NCBI RefSeq assembly: GCF_901000735.1
Contig: NC_081551.1
Coordinates: 12,663,207 to 12,727,206 of the forward strand
Length of the DNA: 64,000 bases
DNA from: Corylus avellana
Taxonomy: Eukaryota; Streptophyta; Magnoliopsida; Fagales; Betulaceae
Direction of reading: 5' to 3'
Below, piece by piece: positions 34,100-46,164 of this stretch (positions are counted from its first letter, which is position 1; each line of letters begins with the position of its first letter). The notes beneath the pieces were generated by a model. It did not search any database. It worked only from the letters and a program-made list of their open reading frames with translations, and was not told the DNA's origin. A program made the translations under genes and the position numbers.

Positions 34100-34978
34100 G
34101 AAGCATATAAAAACTGAGTACCTTTCGGTAAAGGATCCCTTGACCTTGTGGAATAATTTAAGGGAGAGATACGAGCACCAGAAGATAGTTATCCTCCCAA
34201 AAGCTCGTTATGATTTGATGCACCTGAAGTTGCAAGATTTCAAGAGTGTCAGTGATTAACTCTGAACTCTTCAAAATCAGCCCACAATTAAAATTGTATG
34301 GAGAAAAAGTCACTGATATGGATATGTTAGAAAAAACATATACCACATTTCATGCATCGAATGTGCTCCTGCAGTAGCAATATCGAGAGCGTAATTTCAC
34401 AAGATATTCTGAACTGATATCTTGCATTCTAGTGACTGAGCAAAACAACGAGCTATTAATGAAAAATTATCAATCTCGTCCAACGGGTTCTACACCATTT
34501 CCTGAAGCAAATGGAACCTCATTTCATGGTAATAAAGGAAACCATGGTCGTGGACGTAGACGTGGTAGAAGAAAAAAATTATAGAGGTCAAGGGGAACAT
34601 ACTCATAATTTTTACAAAAGAAATGTTCTATACCACCAGAAGTGGAACCACACTGAGGCGAAACAAAATGAAAACAAAGGTTTACAGAATAAACCTACAA
34701 AGAACTATGAAGATAAATGTTACATGTGTGGTATGAAAAAGATATTGGTCACGTACCTGTCGTACGCCTAAACATCTGGTAGACCTATATCAAACCTCCA
34801 TAAAAGAAAAGGAGATTGAAATGAATTTTGCTAATCACAGTAATCCTGAAGATTCTCCAATTTTTCGTAATACTCTAAATGGAAAGGGTAACATTCATCT
34901 TAATGTTTCTGATTTCTTTGTAGACTCTAACACAAAAACTGATCTTTTCATTGGTGATAAATATGTCTATAACAATTA
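34100..34978 (+). pseudogene. Copia gag, copy 2, decayed and truncated
   Basis: Homologous to the gag at 28354-29439 from TEYLSVKDPLTLWNNLRERY onwards; the first 69 or so codons are gone. A frameshift and stop follow FKSVSD at about 34257, an in-frame TAG replaces a Gln codon near 34374, and the zinc knuckle is damaged (CYMCGMK, then a shift). By eye roughly 6-7% of positions differ from copy 1, much more than in the pol that follows. Confidence 0.85.
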
Positions 34979-35094
34979 AAATGTTTTCATTGTGTCTTAT
35001 TCACATTGAGTTTACATTGTTAAATTTAATTGTATTTTGTTATTTTATTTTTGATTAATGAAATTTAATATATATTTTGTTTATATATGGAGGT

Positions 35095-38000
35095 ATGGGT
35101 CATATTGATGGAATGATTAATTCCAAAATGATTGGTGAAGATTTGTGTCTAGCAGACAGTTGTACAACGCACACAATTCTTAGAGATAAGAAATATTTTC
35201 AATACTTGATATTAAACAAAGCTAGTGTCAATACAATATCAGGTTCATCAAACCTTATCGAAGGCTCTGGAAGAGCGAATATTATATTGCCAAAAGGAAC
35301 AAAATTTTGTATTGACGATGCTTTGTATTCTTCTAAATCTAGAAGAAATTTAATTAGTTTTAAGGATATTCGTCTAAATGGTTATCATGTTGAAACCACT
35401 AATGAAGGCAGTGATGAATATCTTTATATTACTTCAACAATTTCGGGCCAGAAGCTCATATTGGAAAAACTGCCTGCTTTCTCTTCCGGGTTGTATTATA
35501 CAACAATAAGAACAATTGAATCACATGTTGTGATGCACCAGAAGTGCTCTAATCCAAAGATGTTTATGCTTTGGCATGATCGTCTTGGACATCCGGGAAC
35601 AATTATGATGCGTCGAATAATTGAGAACTCTCATGGGCATCCCTTAAAGAACCAGAAGATTCTTTTACCAAGTGATTATCCTTGTGCTGCATGTTCTCAA
35701 GGTAAACTTGTTATCAAACCATCTCCTTCTAAGGTAATTGTTGAATCTCCATCATTTTTACAAAGAATTCAAGGAGATATATGTGGGCCGATTCACCCTC
35801 CATGTGGACCATTTAGATATTTTATGGTTTTAATAGATGCATCGTCGAGGTGGTCACACGTTTGCTTGCTTTCTACTCGTAATGTTGCATTTGCTAGACT
35901 TCTTTCTCAAATAATTAGATTACGAGCACAATTTCCAGATTATCCAATTCAATCTATTCGGATGGATAATGCGGGTGAATTTACATCTCAAGCATTTTAT
36001 GACTATTGCATGTCAATTGGAATCAATGTTGAACATCCTGTTACTCATACTCATACTCAAAATGGTTTAGCTGAATCGTTTATTAAACGACTTCAATTAA
36101 TTGCTCGACCTTTGCTTATGAAAACAAAATTACCTGTTTCTGCTTGGGGACATGCAATATTACATGCTGCATCATTAGTTCGGGTCAGACCAACAGCTTA
36201 CCAAAAATATTCCCTTTGCAACTTGCATTTGGTCAACCACCAAATATTTTTCATTTTCGTATTTTTGGTTGTGCTGTATATGTTCCAATTGCGCCACCTC
36301 AACGCACTAAGATGGGACCTCAACGTAGACTTGGAATTTATGTTGGTTTTGATTCTCCTTCTATCATTAGATATCTTGAGCCTTTAACTGGTGATGTTTT
36401 TAAAGCACGTTTTGAAGATTGTCATTTTGATGAAAACATATTCCCATCACTAGGGAAAGAAAAGTCGTTGCCAGAAGCACGACAAGAAATCACTTGGAAT
36501 AATTCGACGTTATCTCATTTTGATCCTCGTACAAATCAATGTGAACTAGAAGTTCAGAAGATCATTCATTTGCAGAGTATTGCAAATCAATTGCCAGATG
36601 CATTTACTGACAACAAGAAAATAATTAAGTCTCACATTCCAGCTGCTAATACTCCAGCGAAGATAGAAGTCCCTGTAGGACAATTAATTAATACAGCAGC
36701 AAATGAGTCTAAGGCGCGCCTGAAGCGTGGAAGACCTATTGGTGCAAAGGATAAGATTCCCCGGAAGAGAAAAGCACAAGGAAATGAAATCGGCGCTCCT
36801 GAAGAGGCCTTACCCACAAAACAGGCAACGAAAATTGATCCATCCAAACTTTCTGTACAAAATTCTCCTGAAAAGGAATCCCCCGAAGAGGAACCTCTTG
36901 AAGAGGAATCTCCTGAAGAGTTACCTCCTGAAGAGGAACAGGTACCTGAAAATAATGAGATCTCAATAAATTATGTAAGTACAGGAGAAATATTGGATAG
37001 AAACAAAATTGTTGTCGACAACATATTTTCATTTAAAGTTGCATTTGACATTACCAGAAGTAATGATGATATTGAACCACAAACCGTCGAAGAATGTCGA
37101 CGTAGAAATGATTGGCCAATGTGGAAGGAAGCAATTCAAGCAGAATTGAACTCACTAGCAAAACGTGAAGTATTTGGACCTGTAGTCCAAACACCTGAAG
37201 GTGTATCGCCTGTTGGATACAAGTGGGTATTTGTACGAAAACGAAATGAGAAAAATGAAATTGTGAGATACAAAGCAAGACTTGTTGCACAAGGTTTCCT
37301 GCAGAAACCTGGTATTGATTATGAAGAAACATATTCCCCTGTAGTGGATGCAATTACATTTAGATTTTTGATTAGCTTGGTAGTTACAGAAAGTTTGGAT
37401 ATGCATTTAATGGATGTGGTTACAACATATTTATATGGATCACTTGATAATGATATATACATGAAAATCCCTGAAGGATATAAAATGCCTGAAGCATATA
37501 ATTCGAAATCCCGAAGTATTTATTCTATCAAGCTACAAAGATCTTTATATGGGTTAAAGCAATCCGGACGCATGTGGTACAATCGTCTTAGTGAATATCT
37601 ATTGAAAGAAGGATTTGAGAATAATCCAATTTGTCCATGCGTTTTCATTAAGAAATCAGAATCCGGATTTGCTATCATTGCAGTTTATGTAGATGATTTA
37701 AATCTTGTTGGGACTCCAGAAGAGCTCATAAAAACTGCCACGTATTTAAAAAATGAGTTTGAGATGAAAGATCTTGGAAAGACAAAATTTTGCCTTGGTT
37801 TACAAATTGAACATTTTCCAAATGGAATTTTTGTTCATCAGTCAACATACACAGAAAAAGTCCTGAAGCACTTTTACATGGAGAAAGCTCATCCTTTGAG
37901 CACTCCAATGATTGTTCGGTCACTTGATGTGAAAAAAGATCCTTTTCGCCCTCGAGAAGATGACGAAGAAATTCTTGGTCCTGAAGTACCATATCTTAGT

Positions 38001-38690
38001 GCAATTGGTGCTCTGATGTATCTTGCAAATTGCACACGACCTGATATAGCATTTTCAGTTAATTTATTAGCAAGATACAGCTCTGCACCAACTCGAAGGC
38101 ATTGGAATGGGGTCAAACATGTTCTACGTTATCTTCGTGGAACAGCTGACATGGGATTATTTTATTCAAAAGGTTCAAATTCACAATTAATTGGATATGC
38201 AGATGCGGGTTTTCTTTCTGATCCGCATAAAGGTAGATCTCAAACAGGATATCTATTTACAAGTGGAAGTACTGCTATTTCATGGAGATCTGTCAAGCAA
38301 ACACTTGTTGCTACTTCTTCAAATCACTCAGAGATTATTGCAATTCATGAAGCAAGTCGGGAATGCATATGGCTAAGATCAGTAATTCAACACATTCGAG
38401 AAAAGTGCGGTTTATCCACAATCAAAGATAGCCCGACAATATTATATGAAGATAATGCTGCTTGTATCACACAGATCAGAGGAGGATATATTAAGGGTGA
38501 TAGAACCAAACACATTTCACCAAAGTTCTTTTATACACATGAGCTCCAGAAGAGTGGTGATATTGATGTTAAACAGATACGATCAAGTGACAATTTGGCA
38601 GATTTATTTACCAAAGCATTACCAACTGCAACATTTAAGAAGTTGGTGAATAACATTGGAATGCGCCGACTGAAGGATCTTTCATCATAA
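35095..38690 (+). pseudogene. pol: Ty1/copia pol, copy 2 (one frameshift)
   Basis: Complete pol layout: ADSCTTHTIL protease motif, HDRLGHPG zinc-finger region, integrase (GDICGP, RMDNAGEF, NGLAESF), reverse transcriptase with the catalytic AVYVDDLNLVG at about 37680-37710, and RNase H (GYADAGFLSD, SGSTAISWRSVKQ, EDNAACI, KHISPKFFYTHEL). One C is missing in the CCC at 36212-36214 compared with CCCC in copy 1, which splits the frame between integrase and RT. Apart from that the protein is readable to the stop at 38688-38690. About 1% divergent from copy 1 where both exist. Encodes the enzymes for cDNA synthesis and insertion. Confidence 0.93.
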
Positions 38691-38740
38691 ACAATTGAAG
38701 CTCTTCATGCTAATGAGGGGGAGTAAAATGATTATGCTGA

Positions 38741-38908
38741 TTGTACTCTTTTTCCTTCGCTAAGGTTTTTCCCACTGGGTTTTCCTTTGCAAGGTTTTAA
38801 TGAGGCAATCCTAAAGCATACGAAGGCACACAAGAATATTGTACTCTTTTTCCTTCGCCACAGGTTTTTTCCCACTGGGTTTTCCTTGGCAAGGTTTTAA
38901 CGAGGCAT
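38741..38908 (+). repeat. Duplicated 3'-UTR motif of copia element (98-bp period)
   Basis: TTGTACTCTTTTTCCTTCG ... CCCACTGGGTTTTCC ... GCAAGGTTTTAA occurs at 38741 and again at 38839. This motif is a common feature just upstream of the PPT in plant copia elements. Purine runs GAGGGGGAG (38715-38723) and AAGGGGGAG (38930-38938) flank the pair. Confidence 0.8.
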
Positions 38909-38929
38909 ATTCTTAGTGTATGGTCATCC

Positions 38930-38938
38930 AAGGGGGAG
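38930..38938 (+). other. Copia polypurine tract
   Basis: AAGGGGGAG directly before the TGTTATG start of LTR3; plus-strand primer site. Confidence 0.9.
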
Positions 38939-39244
38939 TGTTATGAATGCATTCATGCATTAGGTGGATGACCATTTAGTTCCATCTCTTGGAATTCTAC
39001 ACATTCATGTCATCTTTTAGAATTCCTATAACATCCATGTAATAAATTGATTAACCCTTTTGTTTCATATTCCCCATTTCATATTCATTAACCTCCCATT
39101 ATGATTTCATGCCTATAAAAGGGAGTATTGAGTTGTATGTAAATCACACAATAATAGAGAAGAATAATACATAGTTCCTGAAGAACTAGTTTCATATATT
39201 GCAATCTTTTATCTTGTCTTGTTATTTTCTTTAATTTTACAACA
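38939..39244 (+). mobile_element. Copia 3' LTR (LTR3, 306 bp)
   Basis: Starts after the PPT and ends TTTTACAACA. Followed by AAATG (39245-39249), the partner of AAATG before LTR1. One difference from LTR1. Confidence 0.95.
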
Positions 39245-39249
39245 AAATG

Positions 39250-39313
39250 AGTATTTTTAAAACGCGTGAAAATTCAAAAAAACATTTTGTGAAGTTAACC
39301 CAATATTTTATCA
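39250..39313. mobile_element. Right remnant of the foldback element split by copia
   Basis: Its reverse complement lines up with 26828-26900: CACGCGTTTTAAAAATACT against CACATGTTTTGAGAATACT, extending to AAATATT at the outer end. Confidence 0.75.
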
Positions 39314-39865
39314 TTTGAACCAATTGACACTCATCAGTCTTCTTCTTGCTTTTAAAGCTTATATAAAATGCAAGCGCGTTTTGCCGGCTCTCCAAACCAC
39401 CACGCTACGCGTTCCATTAAATTTGGTAAGTGCTATATATTTAATTTAAGAGAAATGCCCATTCTCAAGTGCTTACTTGTACGATCGCAACGGCGACGTA
39501 TCAAACTAAGAAATTGGCCACCGAGATTAATATATTATAAATGAAAATGATAAAAAGGATCAAAAAATCTTCTCTTGACCCACGGTCTTTCATCTCTCTC
39601 ACGCGGTGTTTGAAGTCCAAAATAGTCACTAGAATTAAATAAGACTCCATTATTCAGTGGGTCCTAAATCATGCCTCCCCAAAGACATGTTTGCATCACC
39701 CCCGTCCCAAAATCCAACAAAATAATTATTCTTTTTTGTTTTTTTTTTTTTTGTTTTCTGTTTATCACAAATAAGCCTTAAATGTTTGAATAACAACACA
39801 AAATCCACTACCCCCCACTCAACTTTCTTTCTCCCCAAACACCCCAGACTTTTCTTCAAGACTCC
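39314..39865 (+). promoter_or_regulatory. PAD4 upstream region
   Basis: No gene. A W-box core TTGACC lies at 39575-39580 (and another, 39944-39949, in the first intron); WRKY factors bind such sites in defence genes. A T-run at 39733-39755 and a CT-rich stretch precede the start codon. No convincing TATA box could be fixed. Confidence 0.35.
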
Positions 39866-42800
39866 ATGGACGCCGAAGCTTCACCGTAACTTAACTCTTC
39901 CGCCTTTCTTTTCTTTCCTGTTTTTATTCCAAGTTTAGAATTTTTGACCAACGAATTTTCTGCTCAAACTAAATTACATATATACGTACATGTCAGGTTT
40001 GAAACCAGCGAGATGTTGGCAGCTTTCTTGGCGTCCACGCCTCTGCTGTCCGACTCATGGAGGCTATGCGACGTCGCCAACGCCACTACGCCACGTGGTT
40101 TCGTCATGAGCGTGGTCGGAGATGTTGGGTATGTTGCTTTCTCCGGCATCCAAATGGCCGGAAGCTTGGACCCCGGCTGCGGAAACTTGGTGCCGTTGGA
40201 AAGCGCCGGTAACGGGCTGTTCCTTCCCCTGCACCGCCACAATGAAGGCGAGGAGCCGGTGATGGTGCATGCAGAGATGTTGCATCTCTACCTCTCTCTG
40301 CATATTTCCTCAACTTTCCAAATCCAGGTCGGTTGCTTCTCATAATCTAATTCAAAAAAAGATTTTATCATCAATCTAGAACACTACATATATATATATA
40401 GACTCTGTTTTCATATTCTTTCCAAACATCTGGGTTGTTTTTTTTACTCTCCAAGACTCCAATACCTTGAGTTTTCAATGAAAATATATATATATATATA
40501 TAACACAATATTTCATATGCTAAAAGATCAAATTGATGTGTCTTTATTTTGAAATTCGTAACCCGAACAAGGCCGAGCCAGGGGGTGGTTAGTGAAAATA
40601 TAGTTTGATTGCATGCATTAGAAGCCAACAAAAAAACGCTTAAAATTTTATTTTGTTACATCTAACGGTAACATTATACACAAAATGCTAGTGTAAGATG
40701 GGAGGGTGGGAGCTGGGAGCTAGCTATTGTATAACTATATTTGTCTTTGTTTGTGTAACTGAGTTAATGATGTAATAGTAACAAAGGTTGCTCCAAGTAG
40801 AACTTTTAACGTTAAAGATTAATCATATCATAAACCATAAACATGTGAAAAGGGAGATTCTATCAACTGGAAAATAATTAAGAATGGAAAGAAAAGAAGC
40901 ACTAAGTCTTGTCAATTGTGTGAAAAGGGCAAGTTGAAATGTTTGAAAAAGGTGATTACTGATCACCCAATTCACTCTGCCCCCTCAAAATCTCTGAATC
41001 AAGTATGAACGTACGTGTAAATTAAAGAGAAAAGCGAAAGAAAAAAAGAAAGAGAGAGAGAGAGAGCATAGCTAGAAATTAATGCATATAAAAGACCTCA
41101 AAACTTTATAAATTAGCATGCATTGACATCTCACTAACTTAACCAATTCAGAACTAACACCAAAACAAAACAAGGTTGGTAATTGTAAAAGTAAAAGCAA
41201 GGTTGGTAATTCAGAACTAACACCAAAACAAAACACCCCCTTCCTCCCACCTTCCAAAAATTAAAAAACAAAGAAAAAAAAATGATAAGAAAAGAGAAAG
41301 AAAGAAGCATATGAACACGAGTCTGTTATATGTTTGAATTGTAGTTGGGACGTCAACTTCAAGCTTTGTTCTTTTTTAATTGCCGTGTTGACTACATCCA
41401 TCGCTTTCACAAGGTGACTTTACAAATGAATGAATGATGAAGATTTAGCTGCGGATCCATGGTGTACTCATTTCATACAGATATATTTGAGAATTGAGAT
41501 AACGAAACAATTTCGAACTATATATTTTATTGTAGATTTGTTTTTCTAATAATCTTCATATAATTAATTAATTAGTATGGTCAAAACCTTTTGATGGCTG
41601 CCTATCTTGAAGGATCTCACTTATAATCTACAAATTATATATAAACATACACTTGATCATCACGTCACACAGATTGTCAATTGCTCTCTCCTCTCCACAT
41701 GCAATTTTTCTTTTTCTTTTTTTGTCAAAGTAGAGTTTAAGTTATACCTTTATTATTTTCCAAACAAAAAGAAGATGATGTGGCATCTTGCCACGTGAAC
41801 TTTTATGAACAAAATATAGAGATTTTATTAAATTTTAGCATATATATATTACTTGAAGGCCACAAAGACACTAAAATCTCGGGTTTGGATCTTTTCGAGG
41901 AAAAGAGAGAAGATGATGCTGAAGACGTACAACTTCCACTTTCCTTTCTTTTCTTGAGTAAAAGTTGACCTTGATGCAAATGCTACCCCACAATATATAT
42001 TAAGAGTGATATTATTTAGTAAATTAGTATAAAATTATTTTATAATTCGATAAAGTGAAAGCAAATTATTAATTTATAAATTTATAAATTAAAATTTATT
42101 TTAATTATACAACAGTATACTAGATAAAATTAATTAGTGTTGAATTTATATAGTCTATATTCAATGTTTGTGGAACCAGAGTGAGAATTATTACTTTTGT
42201 CCGGACAAGTAATATCATATATATGTATGTATATACTATGTTATCTTTTAATGTGGCCAAAAACCTTTTTGTAATTATTTGCTGTTACCTCTATCGTATT
42301 CTTATCTTACTCTCAGATTTTTGAGGACGAGTTGGTTGCCGTCACTTCTCTTCATAGAAAGTGCTTTCACACTATAGACCACCACATACCCAGAAACAGC
42401 CAAAAAAATATAAATAAAATAAAAACAAACAAAAAAACAAAAATAGAAACGGGCTGGAAGTAGGCAGGCTTTGAATTATTCTAAAAATTACATAAATAAA
42501 TAAAAGAGGAACAAATCCTTGTGCAACCACCCTGTGGGTTTTATGTGCCCAAGTCCTATCTGACTGATTTGCCAATTATTTTCCATTCTATTTACACTTT
42601 TCTAACTTTTTGTGTGTGTACGTGTTTGTGTTTGTGTTTTTTTTTTTTTTTTTTTTTGGTCAATAGCAATAAGGAAGTAGCCAATTGAACAAACAGATTC
42701 GATTGACTGAGTGGTCGGGTCAAATTTTGGACTGGGACTTTGGACCAAATCAAATGCAATTGGAATTCTTATTTATTTATTTGCATTATACTATTTGATA

Positions 42801-45718
42801 TTGATTTCTCAATGACTTTCTTTTCATCATCTTGTCTTCTTTTGGTTATTTTTTTATGTAGTAAATATGTGACACGGATTTGGTGAGACTTATTGACTTA
42901 GTGGCATGTTTAGAATTGCATTTGAATGGCTTAAAAATGTTTTTAATACTCAAAAAATTTGTTTAAAGAAAAAAAAAATACTCGTTTAGTAAAAAAATCA
43001 TAAGTGCTTTTGAGGGTTCAAAAAACCTAAAAATTGTCAGAGCCCACTTTTGGCAAAAACTTAAAAATGAAGCTTTTGCTCAAAAGCTCTTTTTAACTTA
43101 AAAACTCTATTTCTCAAATACAATCCCAAACAGAACCTTAGTAGAATGAACAACAATGAGTAACGGTTATATATAGATGGAAGCCCATCAAAAAAAAAAA
43201 AAAAAACTTTTATGTAAAAAGCTATTTGAGAAAGCTTTTACAGAAACATATTGTGAATGGAAGCATTGGAAACAAAATATCTCATCCTCAATCACTTGGT
43301 TTTTCAAGTTGCTAGGAGCTCAGGAATACTCAAACACCATGAACAACCTAAGCTTACCTAATTCAACTAATTAATCCATTATATATGTAAGTTCATCATT
43401 ATTTGCTTCAGTCAAAGGTCTTGAATCACCAACTTTGGCCAACTTTTGACTTTCATGTTGATCAAGTCAGAAGGAAAACTTACTTTTTCCAATTCATTTT
43501 TATCTACCCTTTATTTTCCCTTCCAAATTAATTCCAACCAAAAAAAAAAACTCCAGATCTTACGTACAATGAATTTCAATTTTCAAAACCCATTAGTTGT
43601 AAATCAGGTAAATCACATAGACAGATTTTGCACTTTTCCCTTAAATGATCAACACTCTTAATTAAGTATTACTTCAAAATAATATCAAAATCATTTCTTA
43701 CCTTTCCAAAAATATGTCTGTAAATTTGGTGAGTAAATTTGAAGCAATGAAATGATAAGGGATGTGAACATACAAAGCTTAAATTTATTTTCTACACAAT
43801 TTGATAGCCCCTACATTATGCAAACCTATGAAAAAATTGTTCACAAATTCCACTGAGTATGCAAATATATTGCTTACATGATTTCAGCTTAAATAACAAG
43901 TTCAAATTACATGCAAGCAGATGTTGGCACTAATGGAGCAAAGCAAGTCAATTATAATCACTGGCCATGGCATAGGAGGAGCAATTGCCTCTCTTTGTGC
44001 TCTTTGGCTCCTCTGCAACCTCCCTGCTGTGTCCTCTCCCTCTCCTACACAAGTCCTCTGCATCACTTTCGGCTCCCCACTGCTCGGCAATGCCTCCCTT
44101 TCCCGAGCTGTCTTACGAGAAAGATGGGGTGGCAACTTCTGCCATGTCGTCTCGAAACACGACATCATGCCGAGGCTGCTCTTTGCTCCTCTGCCATCCT
44201 TCTCCCACCTGCATGGCCTGCTGCACTACTGGCACTTGTCTATGGCTTCTCCCTCTGACAACCTTGTTTTCCAACTGCGCAATGAAGACAAAGCTGAGCT
44301 GCTTCGCTTTGTCTTGCTTCATTTGCAAGTGTTAGCACTGGATGAACAAGAGGCGCCCACAAGTACTTCATTTTGGCCACTGGGGAGCTACTTGTTTTGC
44401 TCTCAGGAGGGAGCAATGTGCATAGATAATGCTGTGTCTGTTGTTAAGATGATGCACCTGATGCTTATGACAGGTTCTCCAAGTAGTTGCATTGAGGATC
44501 ATCTTATGTACGGGGATTATGTTGGGAATGTTTGTGTACAATTTTTGAAGCAGAGAAGCTTCATGCAAGGAGATCTTCCTGAGTCAAGCTATGAAGCAGG
44601 GGTAGCTTTGGCGTTGCAGTCATCGGGGATGGATATCCAGGTAGTGCATTCCTTCAATCTAACACTCTCACTCACATGTGTGTTCTAATTCCTCCTTATT
44701 TGATTGAATTGAGAGGTGAATGACAAAGATAGGGCTCGAATTCAGGACCTTTCCTATAAGTCCATGTTAAATCATCACTTATCGTAATAGTTTGAGTTTT
44801 TGGAATAAGTAGTGACTTGAATTATGGGTTCATGTCAATCATTGATCTTAGGCCAAAAGGCCAATCATCTTTCCAAATACCACATCAATCTGCTCTTTAG
44901 AGTGTGGATCCTTCAATATTTTCCTAGAGATCAGCAGTGCATTACTTAATTTTTATGTGCAGGAATCAGTTGCTGGAGCTGCGGAAGACTGCCTTAAGAT
45001 GGCAAGGCGAATGGGTCGGACACCAAACCTGAACAGTGCAAAGCTGGCTATTAGATTATCAGAAATCAACCCTTACAGGGCTCAGATAGAATGGTACAAA
45101 GCATCCTGCGATGAGTCTGATGATCAGATGGGGTACTATGATTGCTTCAAGCAAAGGGAAACCTCAAGAAGGGACTCAACAGTTGACTTGAACAGGTACA
45201 AGCTTGCGAGTTTCTGGAACCGAGTCATCGACATGCTGGAGAAGAATGAACTGCCTCACGATTTTCATAGGCGTGCTAAATGGGTGAATACCTCCCAGTT
45301 CTATAAGCTCCTGGTTGAGCCTTTGGAAATTGCTGAATACTATAGAAATGGTATGCACCGTGTCAATGGCCATTACTTGAGCCATGGAAGAGAGAGGAGG
45401 TTTGAGATTTTTGATAGGTGGTGGAGAGAGAGAAGGGTTAGCGAGGAAGAAAACAATCAGAGGAGCAAATTTGCAAGCTTGACTCAAGATTCATGCTTCT
45501 GGGCAAGGGTGGAAGAGGCAAAGGAGTGGCTTGATGAGGCCAGACAAGAAAGTGACAGAAAAGTGCTGGCTTTGTTGTGGGAGAAGATTAATGGATTCGA
45601 AAGGTATGCAAGGAAATTGGTGGAAAGTAAGGAAGTTTCTAAAGATGTTGTGGCAAGGAATTCAAGCTATAGTAAGTGGGTGAAAGAATACAGTGCATTG
45701 AAATCACAGATGATGTAG
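39866..45718 (+). CDS. PAD4: PAD4 (PHYTOALEXIN DEFICIENT 4), EDS1-family lipase-like immune protein
   Basis: Four coding exons give about 608 aa: 39866-39885, 39997-40327, 43921-44640 and 44963-45718, all with GT/AG borders; exon 1 codes only MDAEAS plus two bases. The N-terminal lipase-like part starts FETSEMLAAFLASTPLLSDS and includes ITFGSPLLGN and CHVVSKHDIMPR. The nucleophile elbow reads ITGHGIGG where the family has GHSxG, so the Ser is Gly134; Asp198 is kept and a candidate His is near residue 311 (IEDH). The C-terminal EP domain includes IEWYKASCDESDDQMGYYD, ELPHDF and DSCFWARVEEAKEWLDEA. PAD4 pairs with EDS1 in cytoplasm and nucleus to drive salicylate-dependent and TNL immunity with ADR1 helpers. 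No break is seen in any exon. The small first exon is inferred from frame and splice sites. Confidence 0.95.
40328..43920 (+). other. PAD4 intron 2 (3.6 kb)
   Basis: Phase-0 intron between the first lipase-domain exon and the nucleophile-elbow exon. AT-rich, with (TA)n near 40483-40502, (GA)n at 41049-41066, a duplicated AACACCAAAACAAAAC block at 41155 and 41219, poly-T at 42636-42658 and a 237-bp MITE at 42901-43137. No coding signal. Confidence 0.85.
42901..43137. mobile_element. Tourist/Harbinger-type MITE in PAD4 intron 2
   Basis: Left end GTGGCATGTTTAGAATTGCATTTG split as GTGGCATGTTTAG and AATTGCATTTG; right end CAAATACAATCCCAAACAG then AACC. The two are inverted repeats, each flanked by TTA (42898-42900 and 43138-43140). 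Confidence 0.75.
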
Positions 45719-46164
45719 TATCTCCCTCACTCAGTTTCCAAATTTTTGGATGGGGAGATGCTTTCCTTAGTCTGTACTCCAGGATAATAATGCTTTCTAG
45801 TGTTTATCTTATCTACTTATTTTGATGCATATCTTTTGCGATAATATTTTTCTTCAATTACTGTTTATCCCGAAAGTTTAAACCGATTGGAAATGATAAA
45901 TATAATAATTTAATCAATGTTCTAATACTTTCCCTCACGTGTGGGCTTAAACTGATAAATCAGCACTTATCTCAAAAGTTCAAGCAATAGAAAATGATAA
46001 ATTTAATCATTTAATCAATATTTTAACAATTTCGAATTTACATTGACCTAAAAAGTAGTTTGTAATTCTGTTTTTGGCAAAACAAAATATGTGACTAGGA
46101 ACATACCTCTAAAACAAGCAACAAAGAGTTCATTGGACAAACAAGTTCCAACATGTGAGGGAAG
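45719..46164. other. Convergent intergenic region between PAD4 and BAT1
   Basis: Only 446 bases separate the two stop codons, so the 3' UTRs must share this space. AATAA-type signals occur on both strands. A GTTTAAACCGATTGG-like stretch (45880) and its looser copy at 45950-46010 form a short repeat. No gene. Confidence 0.7.
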
